Origin: Toxorhynchites rutilus septentrionalis
Taxonomy: Eukaryota > Arthropoda > Insecta > Diptera > Culicidae
NCBI RefSeq assembly: GCF_029784135.1
Contig: NC_073746.1
Span: 35,321,378-35,385,377 of the forward strand
Direction of reading: 5' to 3'
DNA length: 64,000 bases
The notes below the pieces were generated by a model. The model had not been told where the DNA came from. It did not search any database and saw nothing but the letters and a program-made list of their open reading frames with translations. Made by a program: the position numbers and the translations under genes. Shown here piece by piece: positions 44,513 to 55,080 of the stretch; position 1 is the stretch's first letter; each line of letters starts with the position of its first letter.

Positions 44513-44990
44513 AGGGGGTCTTCGTAGCCACTTGGTTACGCGTTCGCTCACTAAGCGATCGATCGTGAGTTCAAACTCAGGGCCCTCAATTGACCATCTT
44601 TGTGTTATTATAGAATAACTACGTCCACGCAACCATCATCAGCGATGGAGATCGATCCACGGTCGAAATAAGATCGATTCATCCATACAACTGCTCTGCT
44701 CTGCAAGAAACATCGGGCTGCTGTTCTATAAATAACTCAACAATGATCAATATCAACTGTCTCCGCTGTCCGGGCTGCTGAACAATGGAAGAACAGATAG
44801 AATACCCTTACGCCTAAATGGCAGTGTAATTTACCATAATGTAATGGCTACTACTACTACTGTGTAGTTAACAATTTACAGAAACATTAACATATGTACA
44901 TGTACACGATAAAAACTCGGCTCTGTTACAGATAAAATGCTAATGAGCCTAATAAATAAATAAGTGGAATAAAAAAAAACAAAAAAAATG
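44513..44990 (+). mobile_element. tRNA-headed SINE, second family (478 bp) with target duplication
   Basis: The head GTCTTCGTAGCCACTTGGTT has A-box form and GAGTTCAAACTC (about 44568-44579) has B-box form. The body carries GAATACCCTTACGCCTAAAT, also in the headless copy at 33710-33927, a CTACTACTACT run, and an A-rich tail. The flanks repeat AAAAAATTG at 44504-44512 and 44991-44999. Non-coding. Confidence 0.8.
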
Positions 44991-45275
44991 AAAAAATTGG
45001 TTCTCAAATGGGGATCAACACTAGGGTAGGAGCCTACCTGTTGGTCTCAAATGTTCCTATCTCACGCCTCCACGAAGATCATATGACGACATTTTTAGAT
45101 CGGGCGTGAACTGGAAACACACACCTGGTCTTGGCTCCGAGAACGGGTGTCGAAAGTGGTTAAGTGAGGGGGTGCGAGCGAGTCAGAGCGCTATATCTCT
45201 CCCGGGGAAGGCCTCCCGGGTCATGGAGGCCTTGCCAACCCGCTGTCTCCCGGGCAAAGGAGACACACCCAGACA

Positions 45276-46735
45276 ATGGAGCTAAGGTCAAGACGAATAC
45301 TACGAATGCGATCACCCGAGGAGGGTCCCCGAACTGGAGCTGGTCCTGGAACGGGCGTAAGAGCGAGCGGCCAGCGGCTGGAGGGCGATGTGCAAGAGCG
45401 GGCCACCAGCCGGGTTCAACCCGAAGAGCTACCGCCACACGGAAACAGCAGCCATCGACATCACCAACGAAACGCTGCGCCTACGAGGCGTGTTGCGACT
45501 GTCAGACGACAGTCGTCCACACTTGTGGGTACTACTAGGCGACGGATCATGTGGACACACGAAATGAACGAATTCGTGATCCGCGCCTATTACATCTGCA
45601 CTGCTTTGGAGACGGACATGAGCGGTCGCCCTCGAATACTCGCAATGTTCGAGGAAGCGTATCCAGAGTTCGTCGGGAGGCTTGACCAAAACGCGATGAA
45701 CGCGAGGCGTAGAGCGATTGTACGCAACAATATGCTCTCCCAAACGCAAGTCGACGACATCAAGCAGCAGGTGCAGAGAGAACTAAGCTCCAGAACAAGC
45801 AGAGCAAGCGATGTGTCGAGACGAAGTTCAGTACGGCTGAGCAATTCATTCGCGAGTGGGGCACGCGAATCAGCACCAGTGGAGGCCACAGTACAACAAC
45901 CCTCTGAGCCGGAAGATCCACAGCCAGATCAACAACTACTACGCGATCTGGTCTTCCATTACGACGAGGCGATCTCACAGTTCCGCGACACGGACCCTTT
46001 GTCGCGCCCCAGGATCCCGAAGTTGCAGCATTCCCGCAGGCTGACAAGTGCAGTAAAGCTCATGAACGAGCACGTTCTTCCGCTGCACTTGGTTGATGCT
46101 GAGAACATGGAGGAGCTGCAACTGAAAGTTTACTGTGCTGCTGTGGCGACCGCCAAAAGTTTAGGATACCGTATTAGGCCAAGAGGCGGACTGCTCCAAC
46201 ATCTCCGTGAAAGGCGTGAGCCTCCATGGCGAAGGAGATTGGAGCAACGGATCCTAAACAAGCGCGCCGCAATTGGAAGACTGATGGCGTACAAAAGAGG
46301 CAGCAGATCGGTGAAATTATGTCGCCAAGTTGCTGTGATCGTGCGGCCTACTGAACTTCGCCAGCTGGGAGCTCACCAGCTGACGGAAAAACTCGACACA
46401 CTGGTACAGCAATTGAGCGTCCTTACAAAACGGCTGAAACGTTACTCTGACTCTGCAAAGCGCCAGGAACAAAATCGGATGTTCAGAGATAACGAAAAAG
46501 CGTTCTACGACCACATTAGCGACGAGAAGCCCGACTACCGCGAAGGTTTGCCAGATATTAGCGATGTGACGAACTTCTGGGCTGGTATTTGGGAGACCCC
46601 AGTAGAACATCGCGACGGGCAAATGTGGTTAAGACGGGAGGAGGAGAGTTGTGGTGAAATTGGAGAGATGCCAGCTATCAATGTCGGAGAGAACGATGTC
46701 CGCGAAGCCTCGCGGTACCTGAGGAACTGGGCCCC
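45276..46735 (+). pseudogene. R4/Dong LINE ORF, N-terminal part up to a frameshift
   Basis: ATG at 45276 (MELRSRRILRMRSPEEG). An Arg/Pro-rich leader of about 90 residues is followed by WTHEMNEFVIRAYYICTALE near residues 92-111. This helical, Myb-like block resembles the N-terminal region of Dong/R4 proteins, which is thought to contact target DNA. A basic linker leads to the start of the reverse transcriptase region. The frame drifts out of register at about 46727-46735 (CTGGGCCCCG), consistent with loss of one base, and the wrong frame then stops at 46767-46769. Confidence 0.82.
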
Positions 46736-48928
46736 GATGGTGTTTAGAACTTTTGGCACAAGAAGCTGACCGTCGCACATCCAAAGATAGCTGAGTGCTT
46801 CAACAAGGTGCTACGTGACCCACACAACCTTCCTGAATTCGCCACCCGTGGCGTCACCTTCCTCCTCCCGAAAGACAGCAACACATTGAACTCATCAAAG
46901 TACAGACCGATAACGTGCCTATCGAGTCTGTACAAAATACTGAGCAGCATAATTACCGCCAAAGTTTCTGCTCACTGCGAACAGCATCACATCATCGCAG
47001 AAGAGCAGAAAGGATGCAGGAAAAATACGCATGGCTGCAAAGACCAGGCCATCATCGACGCAGCCATAGTCGGCCAGGCGGTATATAACCAGCGGAACCT
47101 AAGTATGGCCTACATCGATTACAGGAAGGCTTATGACTCCATACCTCACTCGTTTCTCGTCCGGGTATTGGAGCTCTACAAAATTGATCCCGTCGTCGTT
47201 AGGTTCCTGCAGCATGCGATGAGGCAGTGGAGTACGTCTCTGCACCTCAGTGATGGGGAAAATGTGTTGCAGTCTAGAACGCTGCAGATAAAGAGGGGGA
47301 TATTCCAAGGCGACTCTTTCAGCCCGCTTTGGTTTTGTCTGGCACTGAACCCCCTCAGTAGGATGCTCAATAGAAACGGTCATGGCTATAAAATAAGGTA
47401 TGGCGACGGCGCCCACGAAGAAGTGACCCATACCTTCTACATGGATGATCTCAAGGTCTACGCTGATTCACGTCAGCGTCTAGGTGTAGCTATCCGGGTT
47501 GTCGAAGAAATAAGCAGAGGCAGCTGTATGGAGTTCGGCCTCGACAAGTGTCGCTGTGTCCACCTGCTGAAAGGACAACTTACCGAATCCGGAGGCTACG
47601 AGGTCTATGACGGCGAGTTTATAAGAGACATGGTTCGTGGCGAATCCTATAAATATCTTGGATTCCGTCAGCTCACCGGGATTCGCCACTCCGACATCAA
47701 GACGGAGCTGCGAGACAAGTTCTTGAGTCGAGTGAACTGTGTCCTGAGGACTTTCCTCAACGCGGGGAACAAGGTACGCGCGATCAACACATTCGCGGTT
47801 CCCCTGCTGACCTTCAGTTTTGGTGTAGTCAAATGGAGCAAAACTGACCTAGAGGACCTTGAGAGGAGGATGAGGAAAGCATTTAAAGAGGCCGGAATGC
47901 ACCATCCTCAATCGGCACTGGAGAGAGTTTCACTGCCACGCAAAGAAGGGGGACTTGGAATAGTCGACATATCTGCACTGTGTGTTGCCCAGGTACGACA
48001 ACTGCGCGAGTACTTCGCAGAACGCGCCAACCAAAACGCGCTATACCGGGCTGTCTGCGCCGCCGACAGAGGATACAGCGCTCTGCACTTGGCGCAAGCG
48101 GAGTACCAACTCAACTGCAATCTGCAGACAGTGGAGGAGAAGATTGCAGCTTGGAAGCAGAAGGCAGTGCATGGTGCCCACCCCCATCAACTGGATCGGC
48201 CACACGTCGACAAGGCCGCATCTAATCTGTGGCTAACGCGTGGTGAACTCTCTTCAGTAGTAGAAGCCGACATGATAGCCATCCAGGACAGGATAATGCC
48301 GACGAGAAACTGCAGGCGGTACGTCTGGCATCAAGACGTTGATGACATTTGCCGGATGTGCCATCAACCAGGTGAAAACATAGAGCACATTATGGGAGGC
48401 TGTCCCGTTTTGGCCAACGCAGCCTACACCGAGCGCCACAACAACGTGGCCCGTATTGTTCATCGACAACTGGCGCTCCAATGTGCTCTACTGGAAGACA
48501 ACGTACCAAACTACCGGTACCTGCCTGCACCTGTCCTGGAAAATGACCGTTTCAAGCTGTACTGGGATCGCACTGTTCTGACCGACCTCTCGATCCACCA
48601 CAACCGCCCAGATATAATGGTAAACGACAAGAGCGACCGCAAAGTCACCATCATCGATGTCGCTATTCCACTGAACCAGAATCTGGAGGAGACCCACGGT
48701 CGCAAAATCTGCAAGTACCGACCATTGGCCGTGGAGCTCAAGGAACTGTGGGGGCTAAGGGAGGTCCCAAGAATTGTTCCAGTCGTTCTCTCTGGAACTG
48801 GAATTGTCCCGAAGACACTTCTGGAAGCGCTAAAGGTGTTGAATATGGAGAAGGAATTGGCCGGCATCCAAAAGTCGGTCATCCTTAGCACCTGCGCGAT
48901 TGTCCGACAATTTCTCGGTCAGGACTGA
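46736..48928 (+). pseudogene. R4/Dong LINE ORF, reverse transcriptase and endonuclease part
   Basis: Continues the same protein in another frame. A TAG at 46745-46747 falls in the PDGV.NFW block, then the frame is open for 727 codons. Motifs: KYRPITCLSSLYKILS; AYIDYRKAYDSIPH with the first catalytic Asp; RGIFQGDSFSPLWFCLALNP; FYMDDLKVYAD at 47435-47467 with the catalytic YMDD; and SYKYLGF. The C-terminus carries CRMCHQPGENIEHIMGGC (zinc-binding, 48349-48402). A restriction-like endonuclease core follows, with RPDIMV near 48605 and KVTIIDVAIP near 48642, the PD...D pattern. The stop is TGA at 48926-48928. Only the deletion and this TAG appear to separate it from an intact gene. Confidence 0.9.
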
Positions 48929-49065
48929 AACAGCACGAGCATGCAGATACGTGCATTCCGCAGAGCCCAGTCCCCCTTTGGCATTCAGAAGCCCGGGGGC
49001 AGGTGAAAATTCTGGCTAGGTTCGCCTAGTTAAGAAGTGAGATAAGTCTGCCGAAAAAAAAAACT

Positions 49066-49417
49066 TTCGGCTATTAGGACAATACAACCTTAACGTGTAA
49101 AATACAGTTTCTCTTGAATTCTGCTAGAATTGTTGCACGTTTTATTTGTGTTGGCATAGAGTTGAAAACATTTACTCCTTCAAAATATAGCGAATTTTGT
49201 GAAGCACATGTTAAGAAATGTGGTGTCATCCGCGTTTCTATATCTATGAAACGCACATCCTCTTCCCACTCGATCACACAAATATCGAGGTAGCAAACGT
49301 TAACTACTTTAAAAATGAACACTATAGTTAGAAAAACAATTCTTTGCTTCGCAGATAACAATTGCGGAGCGTCCTGTTACATTGTAAAATCAAACGCACC
49401 TACCTAAATATGTATAA
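49066..49417. other. No gene seen
   Basis: AT-rich spacer between the LINE and a palindromic repeat. A minus-strand frame of 95 codons (49074-49361) has no recognisable content. Confidence 0.35.
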
Positions 49418-49795
49418 TAGGGTGGCAATGGATGTATGGAAAAAAATTTCATCGTCGAATTTCGAAAAAACCGACCATTTTTTGGCCACTCAGGCTAAGT
49501 CCCAAAAAGTCGATTTTCGGCCAAAAATTGTTTTTCATGAAAACACCAGATCTCGACGTTTTATGCATTTTTAAGTCATTTGGCATAAAAAAAAAATCGA
49601 TTTTCTAAATTTCCTTTCCCCCCTTGGAAGATTTTCGAGGATGAAAAAATCAAAACTTTAAGTGCTTTGAGGTACCCCTAAATCATGTGCGATTGAGCTG
49701 AAACTTTGCACAGATCATTTTTTCGGACCAATAAATAAAATGTGCATGGTCGCTTTTTGAAATTTGACAAAACTATTTTCGCCGCCACCCTTTCG
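49418..49795. repeat. Family B palindrome, complete copy
   Basis: Starts AGGGTGGCAATGGATGTATG and ends with an inverse (GCCGCCACCCT). It shares CGAATTTCGAAAAAACCGAC, AGTCGATTTTCGGCC and GCGATTGAGCTGAAACTTTG with the copies at 16434 and 18555. The arms pair less fully than in the 18.5 kb copy. Non-coding. Confidence 0.75.
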
Positions 49796-50147
49796 AACAC
49801 CCCTCACAAAACTTCGGGAAGCAAAAATTGCATCCAAACACAAAATAACTTCTAGTTTTCGCTTTTTTTTAGCATTTTACACTTATTACAGATTGTTAAT
49901 GTAGAAATTGTACTCATCAACATAAAAATGATATCCGCCCAAATCCACCGTTTCAAAATAACGAACTTCTAACGAACCGAGTCAAATAATGAAACATGTA
50001 TATGACCTATTCCATGAGGTTTCGCACCAATCAACCAAATTTAGTTTTAGGAAAAGATTGAAAACGTAATTTGAATAAGCACTAGTTATATCATAAATTC
50101 TTTGAAACGAATTTGAATTTTATGCGCCAACCTTTGAGAGAGGCTAG
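49796..50147. other. No gene seen
   Basis: AT-rich spacer; no supported frame or repeat pairing. Confidence 0.35.
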
Positions 50148-50149
50148 TA

Positions 50150-51088
50150 CAGGGTGGGCCATTTAAAGTGGAAGCATCTGGCAACCCCATAACTTTTGAC
50201 AGAGATGTCAGATTAACAAATGTCATACCGCGTTGGAAGCGTCATTTCAGTACAATTTTAACCATGGAACAATACACACCTAAACAACGCGCTGAAATTG
50301 TTCAGCTGTACATTCAAAATAACTTCTCAATTGTGGCTTTTGGCAAAAAATCATAATGTCTGATGAGGCGCATTTCAACTTGAATGGAGGAGTGAATAAA
50401 CAAAATTGTCGGTTTTATGCTACTGAAAACCCTCAATTCATCGAAACGCATCCTCTTTACGACCAAAAAGTTACTGTGTGGTGTGCCATTTATGCCGATA
50501 AAGTCATCGGCCCGTACTTCTTTGAAAACGAAAATGGAGCAACGGTAACCGTGAATGGGGAGCGTTATCGGACAATGATAACCGATTTTTTATTGCCATT
50601 TGTTCATGAAAATGAATTGGACAATTACTAGTTCCAACAGGACGGCGCTACATGCCATACAGCGGCTGCCACGACCAAATTATTGCGCGAAATGTTCCCC
50701 GGAAGATTAATATCGAAAAACGGCGATTATGACTGGCCACCGAGATCACCTGATTTGACGCCTCCTGACTTTTTTTATGGGGATATTTAAAATCCAAGGT
50801 ATACACTGGTAAACCAAGGACCCTGGCTGCACTGAAAGACAATATCCGACAAGAAATTACTGCCATATCGGCCGAAACATTGGGCAAAGTGATGGAAAAT
50901 GCCGAAAAAAGGGCACATTTTGCGGTCAAGGCCAGAGGCGGTCATTTACGAGATATCATAATCAAAAAGTAGTTAGAACAAATCTCCTTGGACCAAAATA
51001 AATGAATTTCAAAAAAATAAATTAAAATTCCACTTCTTTACTTTGCTATTGCAAAAAAAAAACCTTCCACTTTAAATGACCCACCCTG
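50150..51088 (+). mobile_element. DD41D mariner-like (rosa-type) transposon, internally deleted
   Basis: Inverted ends CAGGGTGGGCCATTTAAAGT and CAGGGTGGGTCATTTAAAGT (about 25 bp, one mismatch), flanked by TA at 50148-50149 and 51089-51090. Length 939 bp, shorter than a complete element because most of the DNA-binding region is missing. It carries a broken transposase on the + strand. Confidence 0.92.
50264..50972 (+). pseudogene. DD41D transposase, deleted and frameshifted
   Basis: ATG at 50264 opens MEQYTPKQRAEIVQLYIQNN, the start of the N-terminal DNA-binding domain. After about 28 codons the sequence jumps straight to FGKK / MSDEAHFNLNG, the block with the first catalytic Asp, so roughly 150 residues are deleted. 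TVWCAIYADKVIGPYFF and FQQDGATCHTAAATTKLL follow, the latter after an in-frame TAG at 50629-50631. SPDLTPPDFF carries the last acid, with 41 residues between the final two, hence DD41D. A one-base loss after DFF is followed by KSKVYTGKPRTLAAL to the stop at 50970-50972. Dead copy. Confidence 0.9.
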
Positions 51089-51302
51089 TATAAAAAAACT
51101 ACATAATTATATTTAAAATATTTTAGGTTTTCAGTATGCTTAAGTTTTCATGAGATATCTCAGCACTTGCTCAACCAAAATCCAATGTCTATATATATAT
51201 ATACACCATTGAATGAATAATTAAATACATGTTTGAAGAGCCGTGGGTAGATCTAGGTTTCATTCTGTAATTTATAAGAAACAAGCATTTGAAAAACATG
51301 TA

Positions 51303-53302
51303 CAGTCATACCTCGATATAAGGCAACCTCGATATAAAGCAACCTCGATATAACGTAACTTATTTTTTATTTATGTCTAATTTTTTTCAGAATTTATGTT
51401 TTCGAGAAAAATGAATTTTAATTTTCAAAATTTTTTTTCAATGAAATTTTTTCCAAAAAAAATCTTTGGTAATTTTTAATGAAAACCAAAATAATTTCCT
51501 ACATTCCATTCTTTGACTAAAATTTTGTAGGTGAGATAGATTTTTTGTAGGTAAAATCTTAATTTAAAAACTATAAGATCTACAAATAGTTGGACAGGGA
51601 ATGAAATGTAGGAAATAACTTAGGTTTTCATTAAAAATTATCAAAGAATTTTTTGGAAAAACAATTCCATTATAAAATTTTTTTTTGTAAAATTAAAACT
51701 CATTTTTCTCGGAAAAATATGCTTTTAAAATTAAAACCATTTATCCATAATAAAAAATAAGGTTTGCCAGATTTAAAAAAAAATTAAAATTTAAATTTTT
51801 TATTTGTCTAAAAAACCCATTCCACTTTTATCTCGAATTTCCGGCTTTAAACATAAAATACTCCTAATAGGTAAGGTAAGGTATTGTATTATAGAGATTT
51901 CAAACTTTTTCAGTTCATTCGTCTCTAGCCTTGAGAAAGGTCCTTTGAAAACTCTACTCTACTTCAGCACTACCACCTCCACCCTCTTGCCTTGAGAAAG
52001 GCACTCGATCCCTCGCCGCCCAGCTCGTCCAGCAACGATGTTGTCCAGTCGGTGTCCACGCAAGTTGATGATACTCCTAATAGAAAGCTGCCAGCATAAC
52101 ACCAATGTGTATGTGTGATAGATGAAAATAGTCTAAGACATTCTAGTGGGGGTGAACATTGAAAATAATGTCTGAATAATTTGAAAAAAAAAACCGTGAA
52201 GCCCGTCTAAAGGCGGGGTTGGGTTGTAGAGGGTTAAATTAATATTTACGCATAACATTAATTTATGAACGGTATTCAAAATTACCCAATGGTTATTATC
52301 ATGATGAAAAAATAATAAATTTTCGGAAGTTGATAATGACAACCGATTACGCTTTGCTTCGTAAACCAGGTAAACCAATGAACAGTCTTCGCTGTAATAC
52401 TACTGCGAGAAGCTGAGAGATAAACTCTAACAATCCTTGTCCTCGATTGACCGTTTTAATTTTCATAACCACCAAAAACGTGATTCACATTGCATCGATT
52501 TCGTTAGCAACGGGATTTTTTTCCTGAACGCGACTCTTATTTTCATTTGCCACTTCGTTGAAACATCCCTAAAAGGTGTGTCGTGAGTTTCGTGTATAAG
52601 GTTTGATTCAGTTTAGTCTCTTTCCTTTCATTTACAGGTCTTGAAGACGACGATGAGCTGTTACTCTCAGAAGATTCGTCGCAAGATATTTCATGTACTC
52701 CAATAACATTGCCAGCAAGACTGTTTACGTTTCAAGAACTCCTAAATAGGCTGACTTGATCCTCGGGTCTAAAAAGTTTGCAATTAAGTAATTCTGATCT
52801 CCTAAGTAGTTGAATCCTTATCAGGAAAAAACCCTGTTGAAGATTACTTGCCGAAAACTTGATTCATTATTTTTATGTAAAAGTGTGTTTATTTCTTCTA
52901 AAATGTAATCCTTCATTCGCTTCATGAACAAATGCAGTGTTTCGTATTCGTATTCGCAAATAAAAAGCCGAAAATCCGACTGCCGGATAATAGGCTATCA
53001 GGCCTTGAAGTTATCCGGTATCCGGCCAAACTACTATCCGTTTCATCACTAATTGATACCAATTTACTTGCAGAGTTTTTTTTTTCAGACCTTTTCCTCT
53101 ACTTAAAACTGATCATGTCTACGAAAATTACCTTAAATGGGCATAAGAAAGGTTTATAAATACTGCGGGTGATAGAAAATTAGTTTTTGTGCATTTTTGA
53201 GTAATATTAAACAGTTTTGCATCATTAAAAAAAATTTTTTTTTGCTTCGATATAACGTAACGAGAAAAAAAAATAATGTTGCCTTATATCGAGGTATAAC
53301 TG
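51303..53302 (-). mobile_element. Pogo-like element CAGTTATACCTCGATATAAG, copy 2 (2.0 kb)
   Basis: Inverted ends CAGTCATACCTCGATATAAG (left) and CTTATATCGAGGTATAACTG (right) with TA on both sides. Oriented opposite to the copy at 25292-27481. Shared segments include AAATTTTCGGAAGTTGATAA-type sequence (52320 versus 26490 inverted) and GGTCTTGAAGACGACGATGA (52638 versus 25870 inverted). Extra contents absent from copy 1 are a palindrome at 51385-51745, a dispersed repeat near 51880-52080 (AGACTTTCAAACTTTTTCAG-like; CCTTGAGAAAGG twice) and a half-MITE near 52195-52236. Confidence 0.85.
51385..51745. repeat. Palindrome related to the core of the 8-12 kb foldback
   Basis: The left arm (51395-51560) reads TTTTCGAGAAAAATGAATTT, AAAAATCTTTGGTAATTTTT, AATGAAAACCAAAATAATTT. 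The right arm (51590-51740) inverts it. The same ordered words occur at 10345-10470. Inserted within a pogo-like element. Confidence 0.8.
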
Positions 53303-54749
53303 TACAACTTATTGATTATGTGACGTGACAACGATTCGTGGAGACTGTTTTTTTCGCACAGAGCGCGTTGTCACGTCACAAAATGAATGCCGATTTTTGC
53401 AATGTTCTTGCGAGTTCTTTGAAAAACTGAATATACAGGAATCACCGTTCATCTTTTCTTGACAAAGCATAGAACAAAGTTCATTTGTATGTTTTGAAAC
53501 GGAACTGAAAATACAACATTAATGTTCAAAAGTCTAAAACCGCAAAAAGACAGGTGTTGTCACGTCACAAAAGTGTTGGGCTGGCAACAAGCGAATTAAA
53601 CTGTAAAATATTCTTCAACCGAAGATTCTTGTAGGAAATTTTCTCCGTTTTACTTTGATATCGTCTACTATTTGGAAATCGTGTTTTAGTGAGTCAAAAC
53701 GTCACGCTGGAATGGGTCATATAGTGAAAATTTGATTGAATGATGTCCATTAGCATAATACCAATACGAATACGATCTTGCCTCTTGAATAAAAATACTT
53801 CTAAATGCAAATGTTCTTGACCGGGACAATTTCAAACTACTAGAGCGCAGCACAACGTTACTCTGTGTGAGTCATAAATTCTTTGCAATTTTAATGACAC
53901 GCTTCCCGTCCAGCGTTAAATTTCAAATTATATTTATTTCCACGTGTTTATCGCTAATCGGGACCCGCTCTGTCAAAACATGCACACATGGCCACTGCCT
54001 ACTCGCAAGGACCCAGCTGGCCATGGCGTGCATGAATAATAAACACGGCGTAGATAACAGCTGCCACCGCCTGGCTTTCCTCTTTCGTCGCCCATATGTG
54101 AGCACGAGGGGGGCTCATGTTATTGGCCGGTCGCGTTTTATGCATTCATTTCTCGAAATATCATTCACTTTTGACAATCCACAATCCACGCGCGGTGAGG
54201 GGGAAAGGCGGAGAAAGACAGACACATAAAACCGAAGGATAATGAGGGTCAGCTTAAATTAGGTTCGTTTTCTCGTGTCATCCGACGAACGTGAAAGGAT
54301 AAATATGTGGAGAGAGAAAGAACAAATAGCACGTGGGTCAATTTTATGGCCTATCAAACTAAAATGATTGCACAGTCGAGGGACCCACCCTCTCGTGTGT
54401 GTTATTGTTTGATTTTATGGGAATCTTATCTATTACTTTCGTTATTAGTAATCACCGGCGTTAAATTTTCAGCGGGAGAGGAGCGCCGGTCGCTTTTGAC
54501 ATCTCTTTTAACTAAGAACATACGGATATAAGCTGTAAATGTACGGTGATTAACTTTGATATGCCATCGAGACTAAAATTTCAAAAATAGGGGAAAATTT
54601 GAACAGAATATGGGAGGGTGCGGTGCGAAACCGAAACCAATCAATCTAAAAATATACTTCATGTCGATCGATATGAAGCTAAATCCTAGCTCGAGTGAAG
54701 ATGAGTTTCTCACCTCTTCCCATCCTCCTATCGCCCCCAATTTCCACAG
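53303..54749. other. Repeat-poor 3' part of intron 1
   Basis: Becomes GC-richer from about 53.9 kb and lacks transposon words. It contains three TTGTCACGTCACA words (see separate entry) and ends in the pyrimidine-rich acceptor TTTCCACAG at 54741-54749. Frames here (53867-54229 and others) lack recognisable domains. Confidence 0.4.
53319..53570. repeat. Inverted and direct TGTGACGTGACAACG repeats
   Basis: TGTGACGTGACAACG at 53319-53333 is exactly inverted at 53366-53380 (15-bp arms, 32-base loop). Fifteen bases of the same word, GTTGTCACGTCACAA, recur at 53556-53570. The core TGACGT resembles a CREB/ATF site, but that may be coincidence; the unit could also be the end of a small mobile element. 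Confidence 0.6.
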
Positions 54750-54958
54750 AAACGACCTTCGGAATCAAGCTGATGGAGGTACGAGTGCCTAAACACACCA
54801 TCAAGGATAATCCGGTGCGTCTCGAGTGCCACTACGAGATGGAAGGCGATGCGCTCTACGCGGTCAAATGGTACAAGGACGGCAACGAGTTCTATCGCTA
54901 CGTGCCAAGAGATAATCCCCCCGCCCAGGTGTTCCCCCAAACGGGAATCAATGTCGAT
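54750..54958 (+). CDS. beat: Beat-family gene, exon 2 (first immunoglobulin domain, N-terminal half)
   Basis: Acceptor AG at 54748-54749, donor GT at 54959-54960 (GAT|GTAAGT). With the carried base it encodes ETTFGIKLMEVRVPKH, then PVRLECHYEMEGD with the first immunoglobulin cysteine. ALYAVKWYKDGNEFYRYVPR follows, the most conserved stretch of the Beat family, including the core tryptophan. Beat proteins are secreted or membrane-linked neuronal surface proteins that bind Sidestep-family partners and guide motor axons in Drosophila. Which Beat paralogue this is cannot be settled from sequence alone. It ends in phase 0. Confidence 0.92.
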
Positions 54959-55080
54959 GTAAGTTACTTTGCTCCTGTTCCGTCAGAGTTTGTATCCAGT
55001 AGCAACAGACGACACTGATGATTATGAAGATAAATTTATTTTTGTACACGCTCTCTCCCTTTTGCCTCATCCCACATCAG

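Larger units (their letters stand above)
45020..49065 (+). mobile_element. Near-full-length R4/Dong-type non-LTR retrotransposon
   Basis: GC-rich 4-kb block in AT-rich surroundings holding one long ORF (split by two lesions) with an N-terminal region, a reverse transcriptase with YMDD, and a C-terminal restriction-like endonuclease. This order defines the R2/R4 group of LINEs. The 5' UTR lies from about 45020 and the 3' UTR runs from 48929 to a short A run near 49055-49064. The termini are set by composition, since no clear target duplication was found. It sits in the Beat-gene intron, same strand. Confidence 0.85.
30191..54749 (+). other. Large first intron of the Beat-family gene (about 24.6 kb)
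   Basis: Bounded by donor GTTAGT at 30191 and acceptor TTTCCACAG ending at 54749. It contains most mobile elements described here. Repeat-poor parts are 30.2-31.2, 39.9-42.0 and 53.3-54.7 kb. Missed small exons in these parts cannot be excluded, although the phases of exons 1 and 2 are compatible without them. Confidence 0.55.

Noticed and set aside
45164..45538. Frames of 60-126 codons overlapping the R4/Dong LINE on both strands
   Set aside because: Shadows of the GC-rich LINE ORF; only the main frame carries LINE motifs.
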